A DNA stretch of 64,000 nt from assembly GCA_964512995.1 (NCBI GenBank), contig CAZELM010000023.1, positions 1-64,000 on the forward strand. Reading direction: 5' to 3'. Under the pieces are notes generated by a model. That model was not told the origin of the DNA and did not search any database. It saw only the letters and a program-made list of their open reading frames with translations. Positions 21,355 to 30,408 of this stretch are shown in pieces. This DNA comes from CAZELM01 sp964512995. GTDB lineage: Bacteria > CSSED10-310. The position numbers were made by a program, and so were the translations under genes. Numbering within the stretch: position 1 is the first letter of the stretch; every line of letters starts with the position of its first letter.

Positions 21355-22959
21355 TTAAACACTACCTACAACAGGCATACAATGAGATCGATCCAATGCA
21401 CGATACTGAATCGCTTCTGCAAGATGTCGGGGTTCAATCCGCTCACACTGATCCAGATCAGCAATGGTTCGAGATACTTTCACGATTCGATCATATGCGC
21501 GTGCGCTTAATCCCAACCGTTTCATTGATTGTTCCATAAGGCTGATGCAATCGGATCCGAGCGCACAGAACTTCCGGATTTCCCGAGGTACCATCTGTGA
21601 GTTGGACGTTGTGAACGAGCGTCTTCGTGCTTCCTTTTTTTTGGGTTCCTGGCGTTCGTTGAATGATTCCAATCCAAATCGACGCACTTGGATCATCCGT
21701 GCTGATTCGATACGGCTTCGTATCTGTGTCGAAGTCTCTCCCAATCGCTTTTGAGTGAGTTCATGAAACTTGGCCGATGCTACTTCGATATGAATATCGA
21801 TTCGATCAAGCAATGGACCGGAAATTTTACCGAGATATCGATCGATCTGTGCTGCTGAGCACCGGCAAACGCGCTCCGAATGGGAGCGATATCCACAAGG
21901 GCATGGATTCATTGCAGCAATCAGCATGAACCGTGCTGGATAAGTGAGTGTTATTTGTGCTCGGGAAATTGTTACTTGACCATCTTCGAGTGGTTGGCGC
22001 AGAACCTCCAATACATGCCGTTTAAATTCCGGTAATTCATCCAGAAACAAGACACCGTGATGTGCCAAGCTGACTTCTCCTGGCATCGGATACGTGCCGC
22101 CACCGATCAATCCTGCATCTGAAATTGAGTGATGTGGTGCTCTGAAAGGTTTTGTTGTGACCAATCCAACCGCTGGATCCAATTGTCCGCATATTGAATG
22201 AATCTTGGATATATCAAGAGATTCTGAAAGCGTCAGAGACGGAAGGATGGTGGTGATCCTGCGCGCCAACATCGTTTTTCCGGAACCGGGAGGACCGATC
22301 ATCAAGATATTGTGTCCACCTGCGGCTGCAACTTCCAATGCCCGTTTAGCGTGTTCTTGACCCTTTACGTCGGCAAAATCAATTGGGTAATCCTCCGCAG
22401 TCAAAATCGCATCCAGAGATGTCCGCGAAGCCGGTGGTATGATGACGACTCCATTCATGAGATCAACAACTTGCCTGAGATTATGTACTCCGAAAACTTC
22501 TAAACCCTCGACAACAGCAGCTTCTCGAACATTTTCCATCGGGACAATGAGCTTCTTCCATCCTTGTTTATATGCACCCGCTGCGATCGGTAAAACCCCA
22601 CGGATCGGTCGTACTTTCCCATCCAGCGACAGTTCTCCAATGAACACTGCTTCGTCAAATGTGCTTTGTCTGATTACTCCCATTGCACATAACAATCCAA
22701 CCGCAATCGGTAAGTCAAAGGATGAACCTTCCTTTCTGAGATTCGCTGGAGCCAAATTGATTGTTATTTTCTGGAGAGGAAACGGATACCCACTCGACGT
22801 GAGAGCTGCATAAACACGATCTTTGCTCTCTCTAACAGCAGGATCTGGAAGCCCCACAGTCAGAACTCCCGGAAGTTGTGAATCATGCATGTATATTTCG
22901 ACAGCGACAGATTGCGCATCCACACCTGAAATCGTGCAGGTTTGTATTTTTGCCAACAT
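21355..22959 (-). CDS. comM: YifB/ComM family Mg chelatase-like AAA+ ATPase
   Basis: The 534-residue protein has the family's N-terminal Lon-protease-like ChlI fold (MLAKIQTCTISGVDAQSVAVEIYMHDSQLPGVLTVGLPDPAVRES split over the first 45 residues), Walker A GPPGSGKTMLARR near 220, Walker B VLFLDELPEF, the Zn-like CPCGY segment MNPCPCGYRSH, and the C-terminal Mg_chelatase_C domain (LSARAYDRIVKVSRTIADL). ComM proteins are helicases that drive branch migration during natural transformation. ATG at 22959 follows AGGAGG. The proximity to a type IV pilus operon fits a DNA-uptake role, but that is inference. Confidence 0.95.
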   Translation of the reverse strand: MLAKIQTCTISGVDAQSVAVEIYMHDSQLPGVLTVGLPDPAVRESKDRVYAALTSSGYPFPLQKITINLAPANLRKEGSSFDLPIAVGLLCAMGVIRQSTFDEAVFIGELSLDGKVRPIRGVLPIAAGAYKQGWKKLIVPMENVREAAVVEGLEVFGVHNLRQVVDLMNGVVIIPPASRTSLDAILTAEDYPIDFADVKGQEHAKRALEVAAAGGHNILMIGPPGSGKTMLARRITTILPSLTLSESLDISKIHSICGQLDPAVGLVTTKPFRAPHHSISDAGLIGGGTYPMPGEVSLAHHGVLFLDELPEFKRHVLEVLRQPLEDGQVTISRAQITLTYPARFMLIAAMNPCPCGYRSHSERVCRCSAAQIDRYLGKISGPLLDRIDIHIEVASAKFHELTQKRLGETSTQIRSRIESARMIQVRRFGLESFNERQEPKKKEARRRSFTTSNSQMVPREIRKFCALGSDCISLMEQSMKRLGLSARAYDRIVKVSRTIADLDQCERIEPRHLAEAIQYRALDRSHCMPVVGSV

Positions 22960-23397
22960 TTCGACCTCCTTATGGTTAAATTAAGTCAGGCCACTTAAAC
23001 AGCAATAGCAGTGCCATTACGAGCATGCTGGATCTTATTATGTAAAGAGGAATTGATGGTGCCTGTCGACAATCTGGTCGGATACCGGACGCATCTGTCC
23101 AAAACAACTGGGAACAAAACAGTGAAATCTACCCACCGCAACAACTCTGTTTTTATGTTCAGTGGTTTTGGCAAAACCAAAATCATTCCTTTGTAATTGT
23201 TGCGTTGAAGATCATCAAATTCTGCTTCATAGCCTCGTCTCCAGGATTATCTTGAATATTCATCGCAGACTTTTTACTATTAAAACACGTCATCGTGAAC
23301 GCAATTCGTCAACATCATCACAATGACTATCCAGGAGGCTCATTGGGATTGTGTTTGGTTGTGGTAATGAAAAAGTTGATGATAAGGAGAGTTGATC
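22960..23397 (+). other. Intergenic region without recognised gene
   Basis: This 438-base space between divergent comM and the next plus-strand gene has no ORF with homology or a good ribosome site; two overlapping 60-codon frames on opposite strands near 23000-23190 look random. It contains a short hairpin, TGGTTTT/AAAACCA around 23160-23176, without a T-run. It should hold the promoters of both flanking genes, but I see no convincing -35/-10 pair. Confidence 0.5.
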
Positions 23398-23685
23398 ATG
23401 AATAACAGGGGTGATTTAATTTCAGAAGCACGCCTCTTGGTATCGATTGGAAGAAACAAGGAAGCTCACGATAAGTATCGTGAAGTATTGGATATTGATC
23501 CGGATGACGAGGAAGCACAGGAAGGATTCAGACGTACTTTTTCTCTTCAACTTCACGAAAAGAAAACGAATAGGATTCACCATAAAAATCGAATCGCGAT
23601 GATGGAAGTGTTTCGACGAATCCTGATCATGCTTTCCGCAATGGCCGAAGCGAGCAAAAATATAAAAAAGCGTCGTCAAGGTTGA
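23398..23685 (+). CDS. Small TPR-like protein of unknown function
   Basis: The 95-residue protein starts at ATG 23398, preceded by AAGGAGA at 23384-23390. Residues 5-42 read as one TPR-like helix pair (ISEARLLVSIGRNKEAHDKYREVLDIDPDDEEAQEGFRRTF), with the A/Y/L/P positions of a TPR. The rest is basic and probably helical. No signal peptide is present, so it is likely cytoplasmic. It lies 15 bases before aroQ and may share its transcript. I do not recognise a named family. Confidence 0.7.
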   Translation: MNNRGDLISEARLLVSIGRNKEAHDKYREVLDIDPDDEEAQEGFRRTFSLQLHEKKTNRIHHKNRIAMMEVFRRILIMLSAMAEASKNIKKRRQG

Positions 23686-23700
23686 TGGAGGGTTCATTTT

Positions 23701-24153
23701 ATGCAAACATGCATTCTCGTGATCCATGGGCCAAATTTAAACTGTCTCGGTTTGCGTGAGCCTGACCACTATGGTGGTCTGACGTTGATTCAGATCGATA
23801 ATATTATTCGTGCTGACGCTTATCGTCGTAATATTTCACTTGATATTCGCCAAACAAATATAGAAGGAGATATCATCGCATGGATTCATTCTGCTTCTGA
23901 AACCTATAATGGAATAATTATCAATCCTGCGGGATTCAGTTACAGCAGCATTGGAATCCGTGATGCAATATCGTTATCGAAACTTCCGACAATCGAAGTT
24001 CACCTCTCCAATATCCATGCTCGGGAATCATTCCGGCGAAACTCACTAATCGCGCCTGTTTGCATCGGTCAGATCTCTGGATTTAAAGAATCAAGCTATA
24101 TACTTGCCTTGCAGGCTATCATTCTTCATCTGGAAAGACCCGGAAAATGTTAA
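23701..24153 (+). CDS. aroQ: Type II 3-dehydroquinate dehydratase
   Basis: AroQ (150 residues) removes water from 3-dehydroquinate in the shikimate pathway. The family motifs are present: VIHGPNLNCLG, the active-site Tyr in HYGGLTL, the Arg/Asn region RQTNIEGDIIAWIHSA, IIINPAGFSYSS, and the catalytic His region EVHLSNIHARESFR. 'PAGFSYSS' departs slightly from the usual 'PGAYTHTS', but the key residues remain. It opens an aroQ-pepP-efp-accB series like the one in Bacillus. ATG 23701 has GGAGGG 11 bases upstream. Confidence 0.94.
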   Translation: MQTCILVIHGPNLNCLGLREPDHYGGLTLIQIDNIIRADAYRRNISLDIRQTNIEGDIIAWIHSASETYNGIIINPAGFSYSSIGIRDAISLSKLPTIEVHLSNIHARESFRRNSLIAPVCIGQISGFKESSYILALQAIILHLERPGKC

Positions 24154-24263
24154 CATGGACAGCTATCATCCTTCTGTTTTACGGAAATCGCATGACTCCT
24201 TTCACCTTCACCTCTGCTTGGGAAAGATGTTGAAACTAACATGGGATGTTCGAGGAGTAACTT

Positions 24264-25343
24264 ATTAATTTCACTAAACGGATATACAAGACACATGAAA
24301 TTCTTGAGCGCTATCAGCTCGATGCATTAATCATCACTCATGCTGCTGATATTCGGTATTTTTGCGGACTGGACGGCATGCGAAGTGGTTTGATTCTGTC
24401 ACGAGATGCGAGTTATCTGATCATCGACTTATCAAACATCTTAAATATTTCACCCATCCGGCATAATATCAAGATCATCCATCAATCCTCTCCTTTCTTG
24501 ATCCAGGACATTCATGATTTATTAAAAAAAAGGAGGATCAGAAAGGTTGGGATAGATCCATTTCACTTCACTTATCAGGATCATTTATATCTGAAAAGTG
24601 TAAACCCAGAGATTAAAACAGTTCCAATCTCTCGGGAAATTTCAGATATTCGTTCCGTAAAGGATGCCATCGAAATTCAGATTATCAAGAAGGCCGCAGA
24701 GTTAACGGTATCTCTTTTCCATCGAGTGGAATCATGGGTCCAGATTGGGATGACCGAAAAGAAACTTCAACAGCTTCTGGTACAGGAAATAATTGCTACA
24801 GATGCAGAGTATTCAGCATTCGAACCTATTGTGCTGTATGGGCGGAACACCTCCAAACCCCACGGCCGTCCATCGAATGTAAAATTGAAAAATGGTGATA
24901 TCGTAATGGTTGATTTCGGTGTGCGTAAACAAGGATACCATTCCGATTGCACTCGAACATTTTCAGCATATAAATCGAGTGCTCGACAAAAGACTATTTA
25001 CAAAGTAGTATTGGATGCATTGAATGCCGGACTTGAGAAAGTAAGACCGGGCATTCGTTGTTGTGATATCGATGCGGCCGTGAGGGCTGTCATTCGTCAG
25101 CAGGGGTTTGACTGTTATTTCAACTATCCAGCGGGACATGGAATTGGATTGGAGATCCACGAGGCACCTTTTATGGATCCTGACAATGAGAGTCCCCTGA
25201 AAACCGGAATGGTATTCACTCTGGAGCCAGGTATCCTGATCCCGGGGTGGGGTGGTATTCGGTTAGAGGAAATGGTTCTTGTGACGGCAACCGGAATGGA
25301 ATTGTTGACGAAAATGAACCGGGATCATTTACAATTAATTTGA
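24264..25343 (+). CDS. pepP: M24 family aminopeptidase (Xaa-Pro type), probable ATT start
   Basis: M24 peptidases cut N-terminal residues from peptides, often before proline. The five metal ligands are present: Asp in MVDFGVR, Asp in SDCTRTF, His in GHGIGLEIHE, Glu in TLEPG and Glu in RLEEM. The first ATG in frame (24378) would remove part of the N-terminal creatinase-like domain. The frame continues upstream to a TAA at 24258-24260 with homologous-looking sequence (LERYQLDALIITHAADIRYFCGL). It has no ATG, GTG or TTG, but ATT at 24264 stands six bases after GAGGAG (24252-24257). That start gives 359 residues, the normal size for this family. Confidence 0.88.
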   Translation: MNFTKRIYKTHEILERYQLDALIITHAADIRYFCGLDGMRSGLILSRDASYLIIDLSNILNISPIRHNIKIIHQSSPFLIQDIHDLLKKRRIRKVGIDPFHFTYQDHLYLKSVNPEIKTVPISREISDIRSVKDAIEIQIIKKAAELTVSLFHRVESWVQIGMTEKKLQQLLVQEIIATDAEYSAFEPIVLYGRNTSKPHGRPSNVKLKNGDIVMVDFGVRKQGYHSDCTRTFSAYKSSARQKTIYKVVLDALNAGLEKVRPGIRCCDIDAAVRAVIRQQGFDCYFNYPAGHGIGLEIHEAPFMDPDNESPLKTGMVFTLEPGILIPGWGGIRLEEMVLVTATGMELLTKMNRDHLQLI

Positions 25344-25365
25344 TAGTAATGCAGGAGGATGCAGA

Positions 25366-25926
25366 ATGATTGATACCAAGGAATTTAGAAATGGTTTGAA
25401 AATTGAGTATGAAGGAGAACCTTACATCATCATTGAATGCCAACATGTTAAGCCTGGCAAGGGAGTTGCTTTTGTAAAGACAAAAATGAAAAATTTGAAG
25501 ACAGGCACAACACTGGAAATAAATTTTAGATCAGGCGATAAAGTAGAAAAACCAGACCTTGAAACACGAGCGATGCAATATCTTTATAAAGAAGCGGATC
25601 TATATTACTTCATGGACATCGAAAGTTATGATCAGAAACCACTCACAGAGTCTCAGTTGGGTGATACCAAGAAATACATCAAAGAGAATGAAACGGTAAC
25701 TGTACTTTTTTATAAAGGATTGCCTATTTCAATCGAAGTCCCGCAGAAAGTGGAGTTGCGTATCATTAAATCTGACCCAGGCATAAAGGGAGATACAGCA
25801 CAAGGAGCAACCAAGCCAGCAGTATTGGAGACAGGAGCCATTGTCCAGGTCCCGTTGTTCGTGGAAGAAGGTGAGATTATCCGGATTGATACGCGAACGG
25901 GTGAATATCTGGAACGCGTTCGGTAG
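25366..25926 (+). CDS. efp: Elongation factor P
   Basis: EF-P (186 residues) relieves ribosome stalling at polyproline. It has the KOW-like N-terminal domain with HVKPGKGVAFVKTKMKNL; Lys 32 in PGKG is at the position that is modified in many species. The second and third OB domains follow, ending with the conserved DTRTGEYLERV. ATG 25366 follows AGGAGG. It sits between pepP and accB, a conserved order. The modifying enzymes are not in this window. Pro-rich linkers in several neighbours would be clients. Confidence 0.97.
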   Translation: MIDTKEFRNGLKIEYEGEPYIIIECQHVKPGKGVAFVKTKMKNLKTGTTLEINFRSGDKVEKPDLETRAMQYLYKEADLYYFMDIESYDQKPLTESQLGDTKKYIKENETVTVLFYKGLPISIEVPQKVELRIIKSDPGIKGDTAQGATKPAVLETGAIVQVPLFVEEGEIIRIDTRTGEYLERVR

Positions 25927-25945
25927 AGAAAATGGGGGGTCTGAT

Positions 25946-26407
25946 ATGGATATCAAGCAAATAGAGCAGATTGCAGTGATTTTAAAAAAGGAAGATATTG
26001 AAGAATTTGAATGGAAAGATGGCGGTTTTTTTCTGAAAATGAAACGACGATCCGCTTGCAGCACCGTTCCCTCTTCTGCCATTGCGCATCAAAGTCAATC
26101 CAACAAAGAAGATATTATCGAGATAGAGCCAATCAAAACGGAAGATGTTCCTGAGGCAGGCAATATCATCATCACATCTCCGATCATCGGTACATTTTAT
26201 CGGGCACCCTCTCCCACATCAGATCCATTTGTTCGGCCTGGAGATAATGTGGTGAAAGGACAGGTCCTATGCATCATTGAAGCGATGAAGCTTCTAAATG
26301 AGCTTGAAGCGGAATTTCCGTGTGAGATCATTAAGATTCTGGTTAATAATGGCCAATCGGTCGAGTTTGGGGAGGCATTATTTGAAGTGCGACCGCTCGT
26401 TTCCTGA
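25946..26407 (+). CDS. accB: Biotin carboxyl carrier protein of acetyl-CoA carboxylase
   Basis: AccB (153 residues) carries biotin between the carboxylase and transferase parts of acetyl-CoA carboxylase, the first step of fatty acid synthesis. The biotin site is IIEAMKLLNELEAEF; the attachment Lys is in EAMKL. The N-terminal 'DIKQIEQIAVILKKEDIEEFEWKDGG' and a Pro/Ser linker are typical. ATG 25946 follows a G-rich site. Odd: accC, the biotin carboxylase gene that normally follows accB, is absent; a glycosyltransferase gene comes next. Confidence 0.95.
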   Translation: MDIKQIEQIAVILKKEDIEEFEWKDGGFFLKMKRRSACSTVPSSAIAHQSQSNKEDIIEIEPIKTEDVPEAGNIIITSPIIGTFYRAPSPTSDPFVRPGDNVVKGQVLCIIEAMKLLNELEAEFPCEIIKILVNNGQSVEFGEALFEVRPLVS

Positions 26408-26575
26408 AATGACTTCTATCAGGACGGTCCTCAGGAATTTTGACTGTCCGATTTCGATTCACAAACCGATGTGATGAAAATGAAACGTATCGGTCAGTGA
26501 AATGTTTTGATACTGAAGCAATGCCAGCATAACAGGATGCATGGAAATCGCTGGAGATTTACAGCGGAAGAAATT

Positions 26576-27292
26576 ATGGAAAAGTTGGTCTTTACTCCGA
26601 CATGGAATGAAGCGGAAAACATAGAACCATTGATCCGAGAAATCATGAGTGTCATGGAGGATGTTCATCTGCTTGTCGTCGATGATTTTTCACCGGATGG
26701 TACTGGGGATATTGTCGACCGATTATGTTCGGAACACTCACGCCTTCATGTCCTCCATCGATCCGGACCACGCGGAAGGGGATGGGCGGGAATCGCCGGT
26801 TATATTTGGGCGCTTGATCACAACGCACAACGAATTGTGGAGATGGACGCGGATTTTTCTCACCAACCCAAGTTTCTCCCGGCTCTTTTTAACAGCTTGG
26901 ATAACGCCGACATGGTCGTCGGTTCACGGTACATTACAGGCGGTAGAGATCTGCGTCCTGGTATCCATCGTCATATCATCAGTCGATTGGCGAATTTTTA
27001 TCAACAAAAAATGTTCCACGCTCCCATCAAAGACTGTACATCAGGTTTTCGTGCTTATCGAGCTGAGGTGCTGGAGCGAATTGGTGTTCGAAAATTGAAC
27101 ACGTGGGGTCCTGCGATCCTGTCTGATGTGTTATATCGCGTCATTCAACATCGGTTTCGGATCATGGAGATCCCGATTGATTTCCCAGACCGCTCAAAAG
27201 GAGAATCGACTCTGACTCCCAGAATATTATGGGAAGGTATAAAGAATGTGGCATCTCTCCGATTCAGGGGCACTGATGACCCAACTCCCTGA
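26576..27292 (+). CDS. DPM1-like family 2 glycosyltransferase (polyprenol-phosphate sugar synthase)
   Basis: The 238-residue cytoplasmic protein matches the dolichol/polyprenol monophosphomannose synthase type of GT2: TPTWNEAENIEPLI, the nucleotide-binding VVDDFSPDGTGDI, the DXD-like MDADFSHQP, VVGSRYITGG, and DCTSGFRAYRAEVLERI. It probably makes a polyprenyl-phosphate sugar used by GT-C membrane enzymes such as those in this region. There is no C-terminal membrane segment. Start ATG 26576 is chosen by homology and a weak GGAAG site; an in-frame upstream start at 26507 would add 23 unrelated residues. Confidence 0.9.
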   Translation: MEKLVFTPTWNEAENIEPLIREIMSVMEDVHLLVVDDFSPDGTGDIVDRLCSEHSRLHVLHRSGPRGRGWAGIAGYIWALDHNAQRIVEMDADFSHQPKFLPALFNSLDNADMVVGSRYITGGRDLRPGIHRHIISRLANFYQQKMFHAPIKDCTSGFRAYRAEVLERIGVRKLNTWGPAILSDVLYRVIQHRFRIMEIPIDFPDRSKGESTLTPRILWEGIKNVASLRFRGTDDPTP

Positions 27293-27298
27293 AGATCT

Positions 27299-28585
27299 TT
27301 ATTCCATTTCAGATCTGGTAAAAAGCAGGTGATATGCTAATAAACCAAATGTCACAATGACGGGGATTATTTTTGTGCTGTGATGAAAGAGCAACTCGAT
27401 GATGGTCCACTGTGACTGGGGCATACTCAAAGTAGGTATATTCAGAAAATAATATGGAGTAGGCAGGGCACAGAACACCCACGGAATCGTCCATCGTAAT
27501 GATTTATCCTTGAACAACAAACTGGAAAAGACCGGCATGAGGAGCACATAATGATGTTCCCAGACATACTGATATGTCAGAAAGTAGGAACAGCTCCACA
27601 TGCACAGGGCTTTTTCGAAACAGAAGTGTTTTGAAAAGAACGTGGCGCTTGCCGCAATCATCAACACCACTACTGTCCAGATTTTTAATAAATAAGGCAG
27701 AATACTGGAATCAAAGGAACAGGTGTGCCAAACCGATGCGACCAAAGACCATACTCCAAAGCTGTTGGGACCTGTAGCAATGAATTTGCTGCCAAAATAT
27801 GAGAGAAACTCTTTGAGTGTATCCGGAAATCTTATGAAATATGGTGCAGAGACAAGGATGATGCTGGATACAAGGATAATAATGGTTCCATATCGCCGTA
27901 GCCGAATCCATACCGGCAGAAATAACAGTGTATTGATTTTCCATAATACAGACAGGATATACGAGGTGTCTCGGAGCTTTTGATTGGCATTCCGAAGAAT
28001 CATCACATGGAGCAATGTCACCGTTACCATGGATTGCTGCCCGATATGCAGTTCAATAAAATATGGAGAGTATGCCAACCACATAAAGGCTGCTATTATT
28101 TTCAGATGTAAAGGGTTATCCGTTCGACAGAGGAGCAGCAAATTGAATCCGAATAATAACTCAACACATCCGATCCAGATCCAATAAGATGTCCATGGGC
28201 TTAGAATGGTAAGCAAGTAGCCAAAAGTATACGCATAAACCGGCAGATATCTGAATCCTGAAAAATATGGAACAACAAGAGTTTCATTCCCCAATGTTGA
28301 TTCACGAACACCATAATATATGGGCTGTCCAATCGAAAAATAATAACCAGCTTGATAGATCGAAAAAAAGTCCAATCCCCTGGGAACTCGATCAGAATCA
28401 TGGAAGAAAGGATCCCAGAAACCGCGAAGCGTTGTATCTTCTTGAGGATGACTCAGCGTTCCTGTCATATTGTGGCCCGGTAACCACTCAAACGGTTCCG
28501 CCACGAGAGATACAAGCATGCTTCCATGAATCGCAACACCCAGTAAGACAATAAAAAATCCGAGTAATCGAAGATTACGCAACAT
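27299..28585 (-). CDS. GT87 (DUF2029)-like polytopic membrane glycosyltransferase
   Basis: The 428-residue protein has about ten hydrophobic segments. The family's marks are an early periplasmic loop with acidic residues (DFFSIYQAGYYFSIGQPIY), 'ELHIGQQSMVTVTLLH', 'SVLWKINTLLFLPVWIRLRR' and WEHHYVLLMPV near the C-terminus. Such enzymes use polyprenyl-phosphate mannose or related donors outside the inner membrane; the actual sugar is unknown. It converges on the DPM1-like gene (six bases apart), which could supply its donor. No ribosome binding site is clear at its ATG. Confidence 0.78.
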   Translation of the reverse strand: MLRNLRLLGFFIVLLGVAIHGSMLVSLVAEPFEWLPGHNMTGTLSHPQEDTTLRGFWDPFFHDSDRVPRGLDFFSIYQAGYYFSIGQPIYYGVRESTLGNETLVVPYFSGFRYLPVYAYTFGYLLTILSPWTSYWIWIGCVELLFGFNLLLLCRTDNPLHLKIIAAFMWLAYSPYFIELHIGQQSMVTVTLLHVMILRNANQKLRDTSYILSVLWKINTLLFLPVWIRLRRYGTIIILVSSIILVSAPYFIRFPDTLKEFLSYFGSKFIATGPNSFGVWSLVASVWHTCSFDSSILPYLLKIWTVVVLMIAASATFFSKHFCFEKALCMWSCSYFLTYQYVWEHHYVLLMPVFSSLLFKDKSLRWTIPWVFCALPTPYYFLNIPTLSMPQSQWTIIELLFHHSTKIIPVIVTFGLLAYHLLFTRSEME

Positions 28586-28629
28586 ATTTTATATAGATAG
28601 ATGATGTGCTGATGAGCCACTCGATAGGA

Positions 28630-30348
28630 TTAGTTGAAACCGATATCATGTACATGTAATTGAATGAATTCACGACTATTCCAGTAATTGATTTCTGGTG
28701 TAGCTACGACAGATAGATTTCTGGCTTGCCGGATGGAATCAAAGTGCCTTCCAAATCCAAAAGCGATTGCGTCAATGGTTTTTCGTCCATCGGTTAACAC
28801 CAATTTTATATGGTTCCCATCGGTTCCGACGAGGCGTGGCGGATAGCGTGTTTTCAGATTATTTATCAGAAAACGGGGTTTTGGGTTTCCGAGACCGAAT
28901 GGAGAGATTCGATTCAGTGCTTTGATCGTACTGAAATCGAGGTCATTGAGTGTGATCACCGAATCAATAACACTTCGGGGTATCAAATCCTGTGGAGTCA
29001 GTTTTTCTTTTGCGATTCGGATGCAACCTTCTTTGAAAGCTTGAATATTGTGGGCTGCCACTCGGAATCCTGCAGCAATCTGATGACCGCCAAATTCAAT
29101 GAGTTCGTTGTGCAACTCTCCCAGACAATCAAATAAGCTGAAACATGGTATACTCCGTCCGGACCCTTTTCCGATGCCGTCTTTGATGGAAATAACGCAG
29201 GAGGGCCGATAATATCGATCGGTGATCTTTGATGCAACGATTCCGATCACTCCTTCATGCCAATCTTCTCCGGAAACAATAATAAAAGGATCCGAATTCA
29301 GATCCATGTTGGCGATTTCGCTTTCGACACGCTGGAGAATTTCTTCTTCGATGGACTGTCTTTTCTGGTTGATTGAATTCAGAGATTGTGCCAGATTCTT
29401 GGCTTTTTCAGGAGATTCTGTTAATAACAGCTCCAATGCTTGATTGGGGGATCCAAGTCGTCCCACTGCATTCAAACGGGGACCCAATTGGAATCCGATG
29501 GCGAATGGATCCAGTTTCCGGCCATGCGCGACTCCAGCGACCTTCATCAGAGCTCTCAGGCCGGCGTGCGATGTGTGTGCCAGCGTTTCCAATCCAAAAT
29601 GCACCAGGATGCGATTTTCACCGATCAATGTAGAGACATCAGCTACCGTACCTAAAGCGACCAATTCCAGAATCGTGGGTAACGGGAAATCGAGGAGACG
29701 TTGTGAGATGAGAGCCTGGACCAGTTTGAAAGCGACACCGATTCCAGCCAGGTTTTTATCGGGATATTGAGAGTTCTCCCGCTTTGGGTTCAAAATGGCA
29801 TGGGCTTGAGGCAGCGGTCCATTGGGTTCGTGATGGTCAGTGATAATGACATCAATATTATTTTTGTTTGCATACTCCACAGGTTCATACGCAGTGATGC
29901 CGCAATCCACCGTAATCAAGAGAGAGGCATTGACTTCAATGGCGCGATCAACCGCGATAGTGTGAAATCCATACCCATCTTCGAGCCGGTTCGGAAGATA
30001 GGTGAAAATTTCCAAACCCAGCGATGGGAAACATTGTTTGAGCAGAGCTACGGAAGTGATACCATCGACATCATAATCTCCACAAACAAGAATTTTCTCT
30101 TGATTCCGCAAAGCCAGACGAATCCTGGCTATCGCTCGGTTCATATCATCCATGAGATACGGGTCATGCAATCGGGACAAATTCGGATTCAAGAAATTCT
30201 GAGCATCATCCATCGTTCGTATGTTTCGTTGATAAAGAACATCCGCTACAAAACGAGGGATATCAAATTTTTTTTGATATTCTTCAACAATGTGCTCTTC
30301 AGGAGGCGTATACTGCCAGATGGTGCGTGGAAGTTTCTTGTTGTGCAA
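28630..30348 (-). CDS. recJ: Single-stranded-DNA-specific exonuclease RecJ
   Basis: RecJ (572 residues) is a 5'-3' single-strand exonuclease used in recombination and repair. The DHH-domain motifs are present: VCGDYDVDGITSVALL (motif I), LITVDCGI, VIITDHHEP (DHH), NPKRENSQYPDKNLAGIGVAFKL, and the DHHA1 part GSGRSIPCFSLFDCL with GGHQIAAGFRV. The C-terminal OB-fold completes it. The start is TTG at 30348 with TGAGGT upstream. It lies on the minus strand between glycosylation genes with which it has no obvious link. Confidence 0.96.
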   Translation of the reverse strand: MHNKKLPRTIWQYTPPEEHIVEEYQKKFDIPRFVADVLYQRNIRTMDDAQNFLNPNLSRLHDPYLMDDMNRAIARIRLALRNQEKILVCGDYDVDGITSVALLKQCFPSLGLEIFTYLPNRLEDGYGFHTIAVDRAIEVNASLLITVDCGITAYEPVEYANKNNIDVIITDHHEPNGPLPQAHAILNPKRENSQYPDKNLAGIGVAFKLVQALISQRLLDFPLPTILELVALGTVADVSTLIGENRILVHFGLETLAHTSHAGLRALMKVAGVAHGRKLDPFAIGFQLGPRLNAVGRLGSPNQALELLLTESPEKAKNLAQSLNSINQKRQSIEEEILQRVESEIANMDLNSDPFIIVSGEDWHEGVIGIVASKITDRYYRPSCVISIKDGIGKGSGRSIPCFSLFDCLGELHNELIEFGGHQIAAGFRVAAHNIQAFKEGCIRIAKEKLTPQDLIPRSVIDSVITLNDLDFSTIKALNRISPFGLGNPKPRFLINNLKTRYPPRLVGTDGNHIKLVLTDGRKTIDAIAFGFGRHFDSIRQARNLSVVATPEINYWNSREFIQLHVHDIGFN

Positions 30349-30408
30349 GTTTAAACCTCAGGATATCTATCGCATATACTGAAAGATGACAATTTTGATA
30401 CCACTATT

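Noticed and set aside
22995..23196. Two overlapping frames of about 60 codons on opposite strands between comM and the TPR-like gene
   Set aside because: Neither has a ribosome site or recognisable sequence, and they overlap each other almost fully.
26422..26449. Imperfect hairpin GGACGGTC/GACTGTCC after accB as a terminator
   Set aside because: The loop is 12 bases, one pair is G-U, and no T-run follows.
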